Assembly (NCBI RefSeq): GCF_000002875.2
Contig: NC_009412.2
Location: 695,001-759,000 of the forward strand
Direction: 5' to 3'
From: Leishmania infantum JPCM5
Lineage: Eukaryota; Euglenozoa; Kinetoplastea; Trypanosomatida; Trypanosomatidae
DNA length: 64,000 nt
The notes beneath the pieces were generated by a model. That model was given only the letters and a program-made list of their open reading frames with translations, ran no database searches and was not told the DNA's origin. The position numbers and the translations under genes were made by a program. Position 1 is the first letter of the stretch. Each line of letters starts with the position of its first letter. Shown here piece by piece: positions 30,389-41,472 of the stretch.

Positions 30389-33286
30389 CTAAATACTCGT
30401 CACGCGCTTCACAGACGTGCCAACGTATGTTTCCTGTACCCGTGCCGCAAACCGCAGCGAGTTCAAGCTCTCCAGCGCGTGCGCCTTTGCATTGGAAACC
30501 GTCACGATCATCAGCATCTTCCCGCCTTTCGCGCCGAGGTAGTTCTGGAGGAGATACGTGAGCTTGCAGTTACGCCACGGCACCACCGCCCCGCAGCGCA
30601 GAGCGCGGATACACTTGCCGAGGTCCAACAGCGAGCGGTTGATGTTCACCGCCTCCTTGAATTGCTTGCCCTGCACACCGCTATCGTTGACGCGCTCGCT
30701 GCCTGCGAGGTCGACTAGGCAGAGCACCCCGTCGCTGCGTTGGCGAATCGTGGCGTTTGTGCCGGAAATGTACAGCGTGAAGATGCAGTGCGAGCGCGAG
30801 GAGACATCGTTGAGATCTGTCTTGGCGGTGCTTCGCTGTAGCACCGCCTGCTTGTAGAGCTGCAGGAACTCCTCCATGCTACGTATATTTCGCTCTATCA
30901 CATTGGTGATGTGCGTGCGGTCTCCACTGTGCTTGATCGTGTGGTACACAGCAGCGGAGGAGGACGCTGTCGGAGCTGTGTGCTGCTGCTGCAGCATCAC
31001 CTCGTATCTCGCCGACCCACTTTGAAACAGGTCGCGAATGACATCGTTGTAGATTTCGATAAACGTGCAAGACAGCTCATAGCTCCAGCCCTCGTTGGCG
31101 AGCTCGGCTTGCCGCTGCAGTATCGTCTGAAGAGCGCGTGGAGTGACGCCGTACATCTCCGGCCTGCCTCGCACGTCGCCCTCCATGGTGAAGGTCTTGC
31201 CGCTGCCTGTTTGCCCATACGCGAAGATGCACACACGGTAGCCGTCAACGGCGTTGCGCACGAGTGGCTCGACATCGCGGTACACCTCCTCCTGCCGCGC
31301 GTCGCCAGTGAAAACCTTGTCGTAGGTGAAGGTCTCCGCGAAGCTGCTGAGGCCTGTCGAAGTGGCGTTGGAGCGCGTCTGGTGGATTGTGATGGAACGC
31401 CCGCAACTGTACGGCAGATGTAACGCATCAGCAGCAGCACCCACGGGAAGATGCGCCTCCTCCTCTCTCGAGCCCTGAGCTGTCGAAGGGTAGAGGAGCG
31501 GCATCACGGCATGGGCGGAGGCTGCCGCGGCACTGCCTGCCGTTGCCGTCGGCGCTGCCCCACGCACTCGCAAGAGCCCGCCCTGCTCCGCCCTCCGGTT
31601 AGCGTCGCTGAGGTCATCTGCCTCCCCGCGATCCGGGAAGGAAAAGACGGGTGCTGCTCCTTCGTCGGCAGTGGCGTCGGCCTCACCGTCCCCCATGACA
31701 CTCGTCGTGGCCATGCTTGACCTTGTCGTGGAGCAGCCGCTACGCAACCCACCCCCACCGACATTGCGCCGGGCGTCTGTTTTTGCCACGGCAGCCCCTG
31801 CGGTGCTCGTGGGAGTACTCGCGACCGCCAGCATGCCGGCTGAAAGAGTCGACCCCATCGATCCACTGCGGCTGGGCAGCCGGCTGACGGGGGGCATGGC
31901 GACAGGCGCGACCACAGTAGCCGCAGCGCCCTCTCCCACGCAGGTGCAAATATCGTCTGGCTTTGACGAGCGAACGGCCTGCAGCGCCGGCGCCACGTCG
32001 CATGCGGTTTCGTCGCTTGGCAGTTGCGACGCCACTGGCAGGGCAGAGCCCTTCACACGGCAGTAGACACGAATAGAGCCTTTCAGCTCCTCGCAAAGCG
32101 AGTACAGCTCTCGCCGGGCCACCTCGCTCTCCATCGACTGCACATCGATGCGGTGCTTCTCCTTGCGGAGTCGCTCCATCTCCAGCACCAACTCCTTCAC
32201 CTCCCCGCTAAGGCCATAGGTGGCATCCTTCATGCGATCCTCCTCTTGCTGCAGGTGCTCAAGGGTTATCGCGCGTTCCGCCGCCGTGCTCTTCGCGCTG
32301 GCCAGCTCCTGCTCCAGCCGATCGCGCCCGTCTGTCGCCAAAATGATGGCATCCTGCGTTGCCTCCTGCTCGCGTTGAAGTTGACTCACAGTCTCTCGAG
32401 AAGTGCGGATGCGATCCAGCGCTCGCTGCTTCGCTGCCAGACAAGCCTCCTCGCGTGCGCGCAGGGCATCCATGAAGCCTTGGTAGCGCGCCACTGTGGC
32501 ACCGTGGCGTGCCTCTACACGCTGCCTCTCGCCTTCGAACTCGGTGAGCATGCCTTCAATAGCGTCCTGGACCGCCTGCGTCTCCTCCGCGAGGTTATGC
32601 GAGTACTGCGTCAGTATCTGCACCTCTCGCTCGAGCTGTTCGCGCTTTTCCCGCCACGTGTCCCAAAGCTGTCTCTCGGAGTCACTAGGAGATGCGTCTG
32701 TCGGCGAGGCAGCGTTGCCGCCTTTGGCACCCGCCGTAGCGGGAGAGCTCGCGCCTGTGGCGGCATGATCTACGCGAGAGCGAAGGCCAGCAGCGCCACG
32801 CCCTCTCCCTGGCAGTGGCGCCGCGCTCCGAGGCGTGTTCGGCATGAGGGAACGTGACAGAGGCGGCCGAAGCGGCTGCTGGGGCCGGCCGCGCCTCAGC
32901 GGTGCGCGGGCCGCGGTCGAGGATGCCGACTCTGCTGAATCGCTACTGCGCACGGAAGCGTTAGCGATGCCGTCCAGCGACAAGGCCGCGGCGGCACGGG
33001 TCGTCGTGTTGTTTGCGTAGTGGGGCCGCTGCACCGCTTGGGCAGTAGTGGCATCATAAGAAGCTCCTGGTGTCGTCACCGGAGAACAAGGTGACGAAGC
33101 CTTCTTGCCACTGCTCTTATCCGATGCCACGTTAACCACCCGCGAATGCATCGGGATATGCGAGGCAGGGGAAGAGTAAGACGAGGCTGCGGCGGCCACA
33201 GGCATTCGCTTCGCAGCAGTGTTGCCTGGCCCGACGTTCTCGGCCTCATCGGCAGCCACTCTCTCGCGTTTTCTATTGCGCCGCAT
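30389..33286 (-). CDS. Kinesin-14 family motor with C-terminal motor domain
   Basis: This is a 965-residue kinesin with its motor at the C-terminus, the arrangement of minus-end-directed kinesin-14 (Ncd/KIFC). Residues 1-200 are Ser/Ala/Pro-rich and probably disordered; 205-400 form a coiled coil; the kinesin-14 neck is at 394-405 (YSLCEELKGSIR), joined to the first motor strand VYCRVKG at 407-413. The P-loop GQTGSGKT is at 691-698; switch I (NDVSSRSH) and switch II (LVDLAGSE) follow. A low-complexity insertion of about 210 residues (414-626) sits between the first motor strand and the rest of the motor. Microtubule sliding or spindle organisation is the family role; the particular job here cannot be read from sequence. 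Confidence 0.93.
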   Translation of the reverse strand: MRRNRKRERVAADEAENVGPGNTAAKRMPVAAAASSYSSPASHIPMHSRVVNVASDKSSGKKASSPCSPVTTPGASYDATTAQAVQRPHYANNTTTRAAAALSLDGIANASVRSSDSAESASSTAARAPLRRGRPQQPLRPPLSRSLMPNTPRSAAPLPGRGRGAAGLRSRVDHAATGASSPATAGAKGGNAASPTDASPSDSERQLWDTWREKREQLEREVQILTQYSHNLAEETQAVQDAIEGMLTEFEGERQRVEARHGATVARYQGFMDALRAREEACLAAKQRALDRIRTSRETVSQLQREQEATQDAIILATDGRDRLEQELASAKSTAAERAITLEHLQQEEDRMKDATYGLSGEVKELVLEMERLRKEKHRIDVQSMESEVARRELYSLCEELKGSIRVYCRVKGSALPVASQLPSDETACDVAPALQAVRSSKPDDICTCVGEGAAATVVAPVAMPPVSRLPSRSGSMGSTLSAGMLAVASTPTSTAGAAVAKTDARRNVGGGGLRSGCSTTRSSMATTSVMGDGEADATADEGAAPVFSFPDRGEADDLSDANRRAEQGGLLRVRGAAPTATAGSAAAASAHAVMPLLYPSTAQGSREEEAHLPVGAAADALHLPYSCGRSITIHQTRSNATSTGLSSFAETFTYDKVFTGDARQEEVYRDVEPLVRNAVDGYRVCIFAYGQTGSGKTFTMEGDVRGRPEMYGVTPRALQTILQRQAELANEGWSYELSCTFIEIYNDVIRDLFQSGSARYEVMLQQQHTAPTASSSAAVYHTIKHSGDRTHITNVIERNIRSMEEFLQLYKQAVLQRSTAKTDLNDVSSRSHCIFTLYISGTNATIRQRSDGVLCLVDLAGSERVNDSGVQGKQFKEAVNINRSLLDLGKCIRALRCGAVVPWRNCKLTYLLQNYLGAKGGKMLMIVTVSNAKAHALESLNSLRFAARVQETYVGTSVKRVTSI

Positions 33287-34583
33287 GCCACCGCCGACGA
33301 CGACGACGGTGGCAGGAAAGCGATTGGGCAGGCAACTGGGAGAAGGCGCGCTTGCTCTATCACGCTTGCTCTTTCCCTTCTTTGCTTTTTCTTCTCAAGA
33401 CGCGGCAAGAACGGTGTGTACGTGGCGCTCTACAGATGTGGTCCATGCGGTGAGGGTGCCGTATGCGAATGCTTCCGGTCGCCAAGCGCGAGCGTTAGAG
33501 AGGGAGAGGGAGAAGGCGCGAAACGGAACACGGGAGAAAGAGTTACACCGAGGCCGGGAGGCGAGTCCGAATGTTCTCCTCCATCGGCCGGACTACTGGG
33601 GTGGCGTGTGTGTGTGTGTGGGGGGGGTGGGTGGGTGTGGGTGTGACCGCACTGCTTACACAGAGGCCGCACCGGCAAGAATAGAGCGCATCTTTTTTTT
33701 TTTTCACAAGGACATCGATACGTATGCACGACTGTGCTTGGTATGCGCAGACGAGAGAGCAGGGTCAACTGCTCTACCAGCTTCCTGCCTCACCGAGTGG
33801 AAACATAAAGTGGTGGTGGTGGTGTGCGCGCGAAAAGGGCAGGAAGGAGGCGCGGGCTGTCGGTGTGTTTCACTGTGTGGTCACATGCACATGTGGGCGT
33901 GAACTGGAGGGCGAGATGAGAAAAACAACACAAAGAGGAGACACGGAACCACTCACGCGCACACACAGAGAGAGACACAGACAGACGCACTGATACGAGA
34001 ATGGCTGTACATGTTTGCGTAGAGCTGAGGACAGGGAGTGTGTGAGAAGGAGGGGGAGGGCGGGAAGGGACAGGATACAGCTGTGTACCCTCCCTCCACG
34101 CTTCATCCTCCTCCTCTCTCTACGACCTCGCTCCGCTCAGAAGATGATGCCACACCTCCACCGTTGGCAGGAGGAAGGAGGAGGAGCGGGGTGTGCAGGT
34201 GCCCGTCACACAATGAAACAAAACGACAGAAGCACCACAAAACAGACGCGGCACCGGGCATAGCGCGCATAGGCAACACAGGAAAGCAGCAGAGTTCGCT
34301 ATACATCAGCCACAACTGCACAAAGACGACGGAATAGGCGCCAGAGAGGTGACAGAAAGGAGGGAGACGCGAAGGAGGAGGAAGGGGGCAACGGCGACGT
34401 CGCCGCTGCAGGGATGAAAACCCTAAAGAAATCTGCGGCAACGGCGCACAGGAGGGCAACGGACAGCAATGCAGAGTCAGACAGAGAAGCGGCAGGAGGT
34501 TGCTGAAAGAAACGCAAGAGGTGAGGCTCACACACACACACGCACGCCAGCCCGCATGCGCGACCAGTGCCCCTGTCCTGCCC
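33287..34583 (-). other. Intergenic spacer between CFAP96-like gene and kinesin
   Basis: No gene was seen. Pyrimidine tracts on the minus strand at about 33490-33545 (AG near 33477) could serve the kinesin mRNA. A T-run at 33692-33705 and GT-rich sequence at 33605-33645 are present. Confidence 0.6.
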
Positions 34584-35450
34584 TCAAATGCGCTTGAACA
34601 CTATGCTCTGCGTGTACCAGAAGTTGTCGTTGAGCGAGCTCGGCAGAAAGACGGCGTCCGACGGCTTCTTGACATACTCCTTTGGCTCCTTGCGGGGGTC
34701 GTAGCCGCGGTACGGGTCCTCCCAGTACTCTATCGTGGTGGGCTTGTCCTCGACATAGCCGGCGGGGCGCCATGGCTGGTCAATGCGGAAGTGGGTGAGC
34801 ACCGGCTCCGGCCGCTTCTCCCTGAAAGGCACCGTCATAATGTAGCAGCGAGACGTCCCCGTCGCGGGGCTCTCATCAAAGGTGAACCCCTCGCGGCCGG
34901 CGGGACGGAACGGCTCCGCTGGCATCTTCTTCTTCCACTCCTCTCGCTCACGACGCTCGTTGATGCGCTGCTGCTCGTAAATGATGGCGATATAGTTGCT
35001 TCCCACGTCGGACAGCGCGACGTGGGCGTAGCCGTAGCCGGTGCCCTTTTGCGCCGGTGAAGTGTACACGCCCCGCGGTGGCAGCTCCCGCTTCGCGATG
35101 GCCTGGTCGTGCTTCTCTGGGTACTCTGGGACGTGAGCGTATGGGGTGGCTTGAAAGCACCCAAAGTACGAGCCGAGACCGGCGGGCTCCGGTGTGGGAC
35201 TGGAGTAGACGAACCCGTTCGGCGTCAGGTTCTTCTTCGCGCTTTCCAGTTGCTGGCGACGGCGCACCGCTTCGGGGTCACCGCCGCGCTCGCCATTCCA
35301 GAAGTGGTGTAGCTCCTTATCAAAGAGCGCGTCGGGGTTCGTGCCGGTCTTGGGGCGCGAGACAAGGAACGTGGCGCCCTGCGCGCGGGCATCGATGGGC
35401 TTCTTGTACCGATCGCCCACGCCGAGGTAGGATGGGATGGAGAAGACCAT
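34584..35450 (-). CDS. CFAP96: CFAP96 (C4orf47)-like cilia/flagella-associated protein
   Basis: A 288-residue protein read from the ATG at 35450. It shares a set of ordered short motifs with animal CFAP96/C4orf47: VGDRY at 11-15, SAKKNL at 70-75, GLGSYFG at 91-97 and KGTGYGYAHV at 135-144, with similar spacing and length (about 300 residues). The match is from memory of the family, not a search. There are no membrane segments; the sequence is rich in Pro, Tyr, Gly and charged residues, typical of axonemal microtubule-associated proteins. In Leishmania the expected location is the flagellum or basal body region. The frame is open 24 codons upstream, but an acceptor-like CCATAG at 35461 leaves 35450 as first ATG with a ten-base leader. 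Confidence 0.75.
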   Translation of the reverse strand: MVFSIPSYLGVGDRYKKPIDARAQGATFLVSRPKTGTNPDALFDKELHHFWNGERGGDPEAVRRRQQLESAKKNLTPNGFVYSSPTPEPAGLGSYFGCFQATPYAHVPEYPEKHDQAIAKRELPPRGVYTSPAQKGTGYGYAHVALSDVGSNYIAIIYEQQRINERREREEWKKKMPAEPFRPAGREGFTFDESPATGTSRCYIMTVPFREKRPEPVLTHFRIDQPWRPAGYVEDKPTTIEYWEDPYRGYDPRKEPKEYVKKPSDAVFLPSSLNDNFWYTQSIVFKRI

Positions 35451-36270
35451 GATGCTCACTCTATGGAGTAAAAGATGTACACGGGCGGCACGCTCGCAAA
35501 CGAAAAAAAATTCGCGGAACACAAAGAGCTCGTGCGCGGCGAAACGGGATGGAGGCGCAAAAAAAAAAATGCATCGTCAGGTGTGTTGAAGAGGGAGAGG
35601 GGAGACGGAAGGGATGGGGGCGAAAAGAGAATAGCGACACGATGATTATGATGGCCATGACAGTGCTCGATAGCCGAGGCGGCCCCGTCCACATTACCCG
35701 CTCGCTTTCCACAAACGTCAGTCCACATCCACGATGGGTATCATCAGGAACGCACGCACACTTCAACACGTACGCATGCTCGCACACAGCGGAATGGAAG
35801 CTGCTACAGCGCAGCACCGGTGCCTTCGCCCGCCACCATCATCGACCTGTCCGTTTGAGTGCGACTCGGATATGCACTTGTGATGGTGCATGCGCGCTTG
35901 GCTACCGCGTCGTTTCACCTCTAGGCACATCTGCACGGATTATGGCCTACTCTTACTTTTCTTTCGATGCGGTGCGCTTAATGCCAAACACAAAATGAGT
36001 GATTGATCAGTGCGTGCTCAAAACGAAGGCAAGAGTGGGCGAGAACGACCTGTCGTACCAGCGCTGCCTCAGTACAATAGAGGAGTGCGCACAGCTGCGC
36101 CAAAACGCTACTCGAGCCCAAGCGCATATGCCTGAGAGCTGATGGGCATCGCGTCTCCCTGGGCCCTCCGCCACCATCGCCCCCTCACCACACACACACA
36201 CGTACCCCACAGCTTTCCCTTCCTCCGTCCATCCGAGAACGGCGTGGCTTAAAAAGCGCGCCAACCCCTT
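35451..36270 (-). other. Intergenic spacer between FAM86-like gene and CFAP96-like gene
   Basis: No gene was seen. On the minus strand a T-run near 35560-35570 and pyrimidine-rich sequence at 35585-35630 precede the CFAP96-like start. Confidence 0.6.
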
Positions 36271-38286
36271 CTACCTGGCCACTTTGGCTGCCTTCAAGGT
36301 AATCACGTGCACGCCAATCAGCCCCACCATCGAGGTGTAGAAAGGTCCAATCATCCCATCCGCGAGCAGTGCTTCAGCCGCCGTCGCCGTCTCATTCGCG
36401 CCGCTGTCATGCCACTGCCCGCTAGCAGAGCGCATAGACCCGTCCTCGAGGATGACATCCGGCACCAACGCGCAGACAACCTGGTCGGGGTTGAGTAACT
36501 GCGCCTGCCGGTCCCAACCACCGAGTGGGACACAGCCGCCGTCGTCGCCGCTGTGGTCTTCGCTGATACGCAACGACCCGACCACTTGGCGGACAAGGTT
36601 GTAGCTGCGCACTTGCCCAAACGTGAGTACAGAGGAGAAAAACTTCTGCATGGTGGTATCCTGCCGGTGAGTCTGCACAACGATGCAGCAACGCTTTTTT
36701 TTCAGGGTGCCCGACGTGTACGGCGCCGTGCTGCGCGCGGTGAGAGCCAGGTGAATTGTGTCGACCAGTGCAGGAATGACGTCGGTGTCGTAGATACAGT
36801 CGGCCACGAGGGTCACGTCCACCTCGTCCTCCATGAACATTTCCTCGTTATCGGCGTGGTTCAGCCAGTCGAGCAACGCCGCGCGATGAAGCGGCGGCGT
36901 CGGACCCCTCTCCAGCCCACGCTGGGCAGCCAGCGACTCGGAGACAAGGCGGATGCCGTTTTCGGTCATGTTGAAACGCATGTTGTCAACAATGGACTCC
37001 TGGTAATCCGTGGCGAGGAAGGACGCGACGTGCTGCTGGTACTCCTTCATATGGTGCAGGTACACCGGCGTGAGGCCGACCCCCGCGCCAAGCTCCAGGA
37101 TGCGCAACGGACTGCTGCACACATTTGTACCACTACTGCTGCCGGCACTGCCGTCATTGCTGCTGCGCAGGCTACAGCTAGCCGTAGGGCCCAGTGACAG
37201 TGGGGTCGGCATGGTGTGCGGGTGCAGCCCGTTTGATGTCGCCAGCAGTGGCGCCGGGGATGCACTGCTGTTCGCTGTACTGCTCGTCGCGCGCGGGAGG
37301 CCGAGAACGTCCGCCAGCATGTGCGTCTGCCCTTTCAGCTCCTGCGCGAGCAGCTGAATCATGACAAAGGCGGCTGGCCAGAGCGAGAGGCCCACGTTGG
37401 AGAACTGCTCACAGGAGACACGGATGCTGCTGAACTGATCAAGCGGCCGCACAGCAGCAGCAGCGGCGGCGGCAGAGGCTGGGGTTGGTGCTGGTGGATG
37501 TGGCGGCAGCGGCACGTGCTGACGCTGCTGCTGGTGCTGGTGGTGCCTCGGCGACCGCTGCGACGGCGATGTGGGTGGAGAGCGTACGGACGCCATGGAC
37601 AGAAGCACCTTCGAGTCGTCGTTGACCAGAATGCACGGCGGCAGGCCATGGGGGGAAAGGGTGTGTGTGGGTTCGCTGTGGGAGTTTAGAGACCGCTGAG
37701 AGCTGCCCGTGTGCATCTCAGGAGACGACGAGGCACGCGGTGAGGAGCCGGGGGGGACGGAGTGCACCTGTGACGGCGTCGGAATCGCAGACAGTGGCAT
37801 CGACGGGCCAGAAGGCGGTGTTGAGGTGGCAGGCGCGCTCGTGATGGCAGGGGTGTCTGGCGCACTAGCAAACGGGTTGTAGAATGTCTTGAAGCAAAAC
37901 CCCTGCTCACTGGCCCCCCCGAAGACGCTTACCCGAATAAACTCCTCCATCAACTCCGTCTGCACTGGGTCCTCGCTCGACGTGGAGGACAGCGCGTAGT
38001 CGGCAGCGTACTGCTCCTCTACCGAGTTTATGTACGCCTTGAGCAAGGCTCGCACCATTCGACGACGCGGCGGGTACTTCTTCACGACGGGGTGCCGCAC
38101 AAACCATTCCACAGCGAGCATCTGTGCCTCAGCGCTGCACCAGGCCACACCCTGACTCTCGCAGTCAGCCTGAAAGGCGCTCAGCACAATGGTTGGCGGC
38201 GCACTCTGTAGGAAGAGAATCAGCGACCGAGGAAAGCTGCACTCGAAGCTGCAGAGCGACGGCGTGTTCCGGGGAAGAGGCTCCAT
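36271..38286 (-). CDS. FAM86/EEF2KMT-like protein lysine methyltransferase
   Basis: A 671-residue protein combining an N-terminal FAM86-type region (about 10-110, CSFECSFPRSLILFLQ onward) with a seven-strand SAM-dependent methyltransferase of the METTL21/FAM86 group. Motif I is ELGAGVG at 398-404, an acidic strand-2 end ATDYQ near 425-429, and the DXXY-type motif DCIYD at 496-500. FAM86 enzymes (EEF2KMT) trimethylate a lysine of elongation factor 2, so a translation role is inferred. Two low-complexity Ser/Pro/His/Gln insertions (about 140-280 and 330-390) make it roughly twice the usual length. The frame is open upstream to a GTG at 38466 but without ATG; an acceptor-like TTTCTCGAG at 38352 supports the start at 38286. 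Confidence 0.82.
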   Translation of the reverse strand: MEPLPRNTPSLCSFECSFPRSLILFLQSAPPTIVLSAFQADCESQGVAWCSAEAQMLAVEWFVRHPVVKKYPPRRRMVRALLKAYINSVEEQYAADYALSSTSSEDPVQTELMEEFIRVSVFGGASEQGFCFKTFYNPFASAPDTPAITSAPATSTPPSGPSMPLSAIPTPSQVHSVPPGSSPRASSSPEMHTGSSQRSLNSHSEPTHTLSPHGLPPCILVNDDSKVLLSMASVRSPPTSPSQRSPRHHQHQQQRQHVPLPPHPPAPTPASAAAAAAAVRPLDQFSSIRVSCEQFSNVGLSLWPAAFVMIQLLAQELKGQTHMLADVLGLPRATSSTANSSASPAPLLATSNGLHPHTMPTPLSLGPTASCSLRSSNDGSAGSSSGTNVCSSPLRILELGAGVGLTPVYLHHMKEYQQHVASFLATDYQESIVDNMRFNMTENGIRLVSESLAAQRGLERGPTPPLHRAALLDWLNHADNEEMFMEDEVDVTLVADCIYDTDVIPALVDTIHLALTARSTAPYTSGTLKKKRCCIVVQTHRQDTTMQKFFSSVLTFGQVRSYNLVRQVVGSLRISEDHSGDDGGCVPLGGWDRQAQLLNPDQVVCALVPDVILEDGSMRSASGQWHDSGANETATAAEALLADGMIGPFYTSMVGLIGVHVITLKAAKVAR

Positions 38287-41200
38287 CGTGATGCGACAAA
38301 GCCAACCCAATATGGTAAGTCGTGAGAAAAGGCGTCCTTGAGTGCGCACGGCTCGAGAAAGAGAAGGCACACGCGCAAGGGCAGCCGCAGGAAGCAGCCT
38401 GAGCGAGGGTGAGCACCACCGCAGGGACTGCCTCTCCTGCTGCCACTGCCGTCGATGCTGGTACACGCGATAATGTTGGTGCGGAAGCTAGGGTGGCCAA
38501 GGCAGCTGACACGAGAGAAACAGAGAAGAGGCAGGAGGAGCGAGGGAGAAGATAGTGACGCTTGCAACACCTGCCCGTCAAGCCGAACCAAATTTGAGCA
38601 AGCACGAGAGCCGAAGAGAACGACACATCCATCAAAGATGGCAACCTCGCGCGCACCGCCAACAACATAAGACGAAGATGAGGAAGACGAAAGGTGTAGG
38701 AGCGCAGTCGTAAAACACAGAGCAAGCGAGCGAGTGAGAGGGGGGAGGCGGAGCAGGAGAGAGTACGCGTGTCACCCGCAATCAAAATACGGACGCGGTG
38801 GCACACACACACAAACACAAAAACGCATACACGCACGAAAAGAAAGCACGCGAACACACGGAGCGCGAAAAGGAGCACAACAAACAGAAGAAAGGAAGAA
38901 GAACAGATATCCAGCCCGCAGCGATGCAGCAAGAGCACACTGTCGCCAACTCCGAAAAAGACGCAGATATACTGAGTATCTCTTCCTCTCTCTCCCTCTC
39001 CACTCCCCTCCCTCCAGATATAGATACAGATATAGATGTATATAGAGAGATGTGTGTAATAGGAAGAGAACGCAAAAGAAAGAACAAGGATACGTGCCCC
39101 CAAGGGCAGTGCGTGAGGTGAAATGGGGCGGGTGAAGGGGGGGCAGAGATTACAAGGCGTTAAGCAGTTTAACTGGAAGACAATACAAGGAGGTGGTGCC
39201 ACACAAGAACTTTCGTTGCGGATGCGTGCTTGACCGCTGCAGTCGCAGCACAGGCACCCACGGTATCAGAAAAGGTGAGGATGCCAATGAAAAGGGCACC
39301 GTCCATGAATGTCCCTCGCCTGTTTTGTTTTGCTTCTTCGTTCACCCTCCGCCGTGTAGCTTGCGGCTGCGGTGTCTCGGCGTGCTGGCACCTGTGCGTG
39401 TGTGCACGTGCCGAGGGGAGACCGGAGAAGCGGACGGGTAAGGAGGCGCGCACACACGCGCGGCACAACCACCAGCGGTTTCTTTTGTGTTGTCGGGGGT
39501 CTCGTCCGCGGAAAATGGGGGAGGGGGAAGCGAAAAGACAACCAAAGAAAGTTTCGAGAGGGCAGGCATTTGCACACAGAAACATCCCCACCCCACCCAC
39601 CTGGCACAGGAGGGCGGAGAGAGAAGCTAGTGTCGGGGCGGCGTCTCTCAGCCCGGCCAGCGGGAGACATCTGTGGACCGATCCGCATGAATGCCCGCGT
39701 GCAGAGGGAAGCGCCTCCGGGTGTTTGGCAATACGGCTTCGCGTTTGGTTCGATAGTTCTTCTCACGAAGCAGCCGTTATAGGTCCTCGCCTCTAATGCG
39801 AGGCGGACGCAGGTACGGTGGGCTTGCACCGAAAAAGACTTGGGAGCGCAAGCCTTGCGGCTGTCAAGGAGACACAAGTAGAGACACTGTGTGTTGAAAG
39901 GCAAGCACAAGGCGCACCAGATTCCATTGACGCGGCTCAAGGCCACTGTAGTTCGTTTTCGCTTCCGTGACTTCACTCCACCACTGCCTTCCGAAACCTC
40001 TCCGCTCAAGCTAAAAGGTGAGAGCAGAAACAAACAAAGGTGTCGACGCCAGCAGCCAACTCGCACCTGTCCGAGAAGCGAGTCGAAGAGGTTGCGAGGA
40101 TACATGGAACGGGTTCAGCGCCGTCGCGGGATGAGAAACAGCGTACGAGCCACATGAGAATCAAACCGGAACGGGCGATGGAACTGGGGAGAGCAACGAG
40201 AGTCGAGTGCGACGAGAAAGGTGCAGCGGGGGATGGAATGAGAAAATCACGCGCACAACCAACAAGCGACACTCACAGAGGTCAGGGAGACGAGGCACAG
40301 CGCACAAGCAGCTGACACGGTGAAGGGTAGAAGACAAACAGTAATAAGGAGCACACCAACAGACAGAAGCATCGTCTTTCGTCGTTTAGCCGCCGCTGCC
40401 GCTCCTGCCTTCATGTGTGTGCGTGCGTGTGTGCGTGTGTGCGTGTGTGCGTGTGCGCGTCAGGAGTGCAGAATGCGGAGAGACAGAAGACAGGGGATAA
40501 TCAAAACGGGGAGGAGGGAGTGTGGAGTATACCGCAGCGCTGATGCGTGCGTGCCGACTACTCTCTTTGCGTATCGTCCTCATCTTATCGTATCCCAACC
40601 CTGCGTCACCGTCCTCTCAATTTGGGCTATTCGGTGCTGTTGCTGCTCAGCACGTCCTTACCGGCGCTGCGTCGGCCATGTGCGTCTCCCCTCCCTTTCC
40701 CCGCCGCCTTCCCTTCTCTTCTACGCGCGTCTTCGGCGGAGGCGGTCGCGGGGCACCCTTTCAAAGGTTGCCCCGCGAAACGGCACCGCAGCGTTGGCCA
40801 TTTTCCACGACGTCGTCTTTCGATGGGGAAAGAACGCAAGTGATCATCCGATGCTGTACGAGCGTCTGCGGTAGTACAGAAGTGTTGTGAGGAGTGCAGA
40901 GGTGCACCGTGGTAAACCAGGAGAGAGCGATGATGAGGACGGGCAAAGTTAGGGAGAAGAGTAGATACATGTGCGGGTGAGTTGAAGGGCGGTGCTCTGG
41001 CAATCATGTGAAGTGGCGGTTTGCGGGCCGTGGGGGGAGGGGGGGAGGCAATACCTGTGGCAGTGAGGAAGAGGGGTCCAGAGGGCCAGCTAACGAGACG
41101 GCAAAGAGAATAGAGAAGGAGGCGTGTTTCCTTCCTTCCACGCATCTGCGCCCTGCCCTTTTCCTGAAAGCTTAGGTGTTTGTCTACCTCGTTGTCGTTC

Positions 41201-41436
41201 ATTACGTACACGTGCACGCACACACACACGGGTGAGAGAGAAAGAGGGTAAGGGAAGGGAAGGGAAGGAAAGGAAGCGACAGCCTGTTACGCGATCCGCC
41301 ACCGTTAGTGCAGAGCAAATCATGCGCCAACACACACGAAGACAGACAACCGTGGAGGTGCACGGTCGAAAAGAAATCGGCTCCGCGTTACACGAGAAGT
41401 TAAATGCGGCGTTTGCCTCCCTCCCTTTTTCTCTCT

Positions 41437-41472
<36 letters not shown>

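Noticed and set aside
38287..38466. Arg-rich N-terminal extension of the FAM86-like protein as a mitochondrial presequence
   Set aside because: The extension has no ATG (only a GTG at 38466), and an acceptor-like AG lies inside it at 38352.
38165..39202. Minus-strand open frame of 345 codons overlapping the FAM86-like 5' region
   Set aside because: Cys/Leu/Val/Phe runs arise from pyrimidine-rich and GATATA-like UTR sequence; overlaps the real gene in another frame.
39266..40105. Minus-strand open frame of 279 codons in the BMS1-FAM86 spacer
   Set aside because: No motifs, UTR-like composition, and no clear acceptor placed for it. Low expectation but not excluded by sequence alone.
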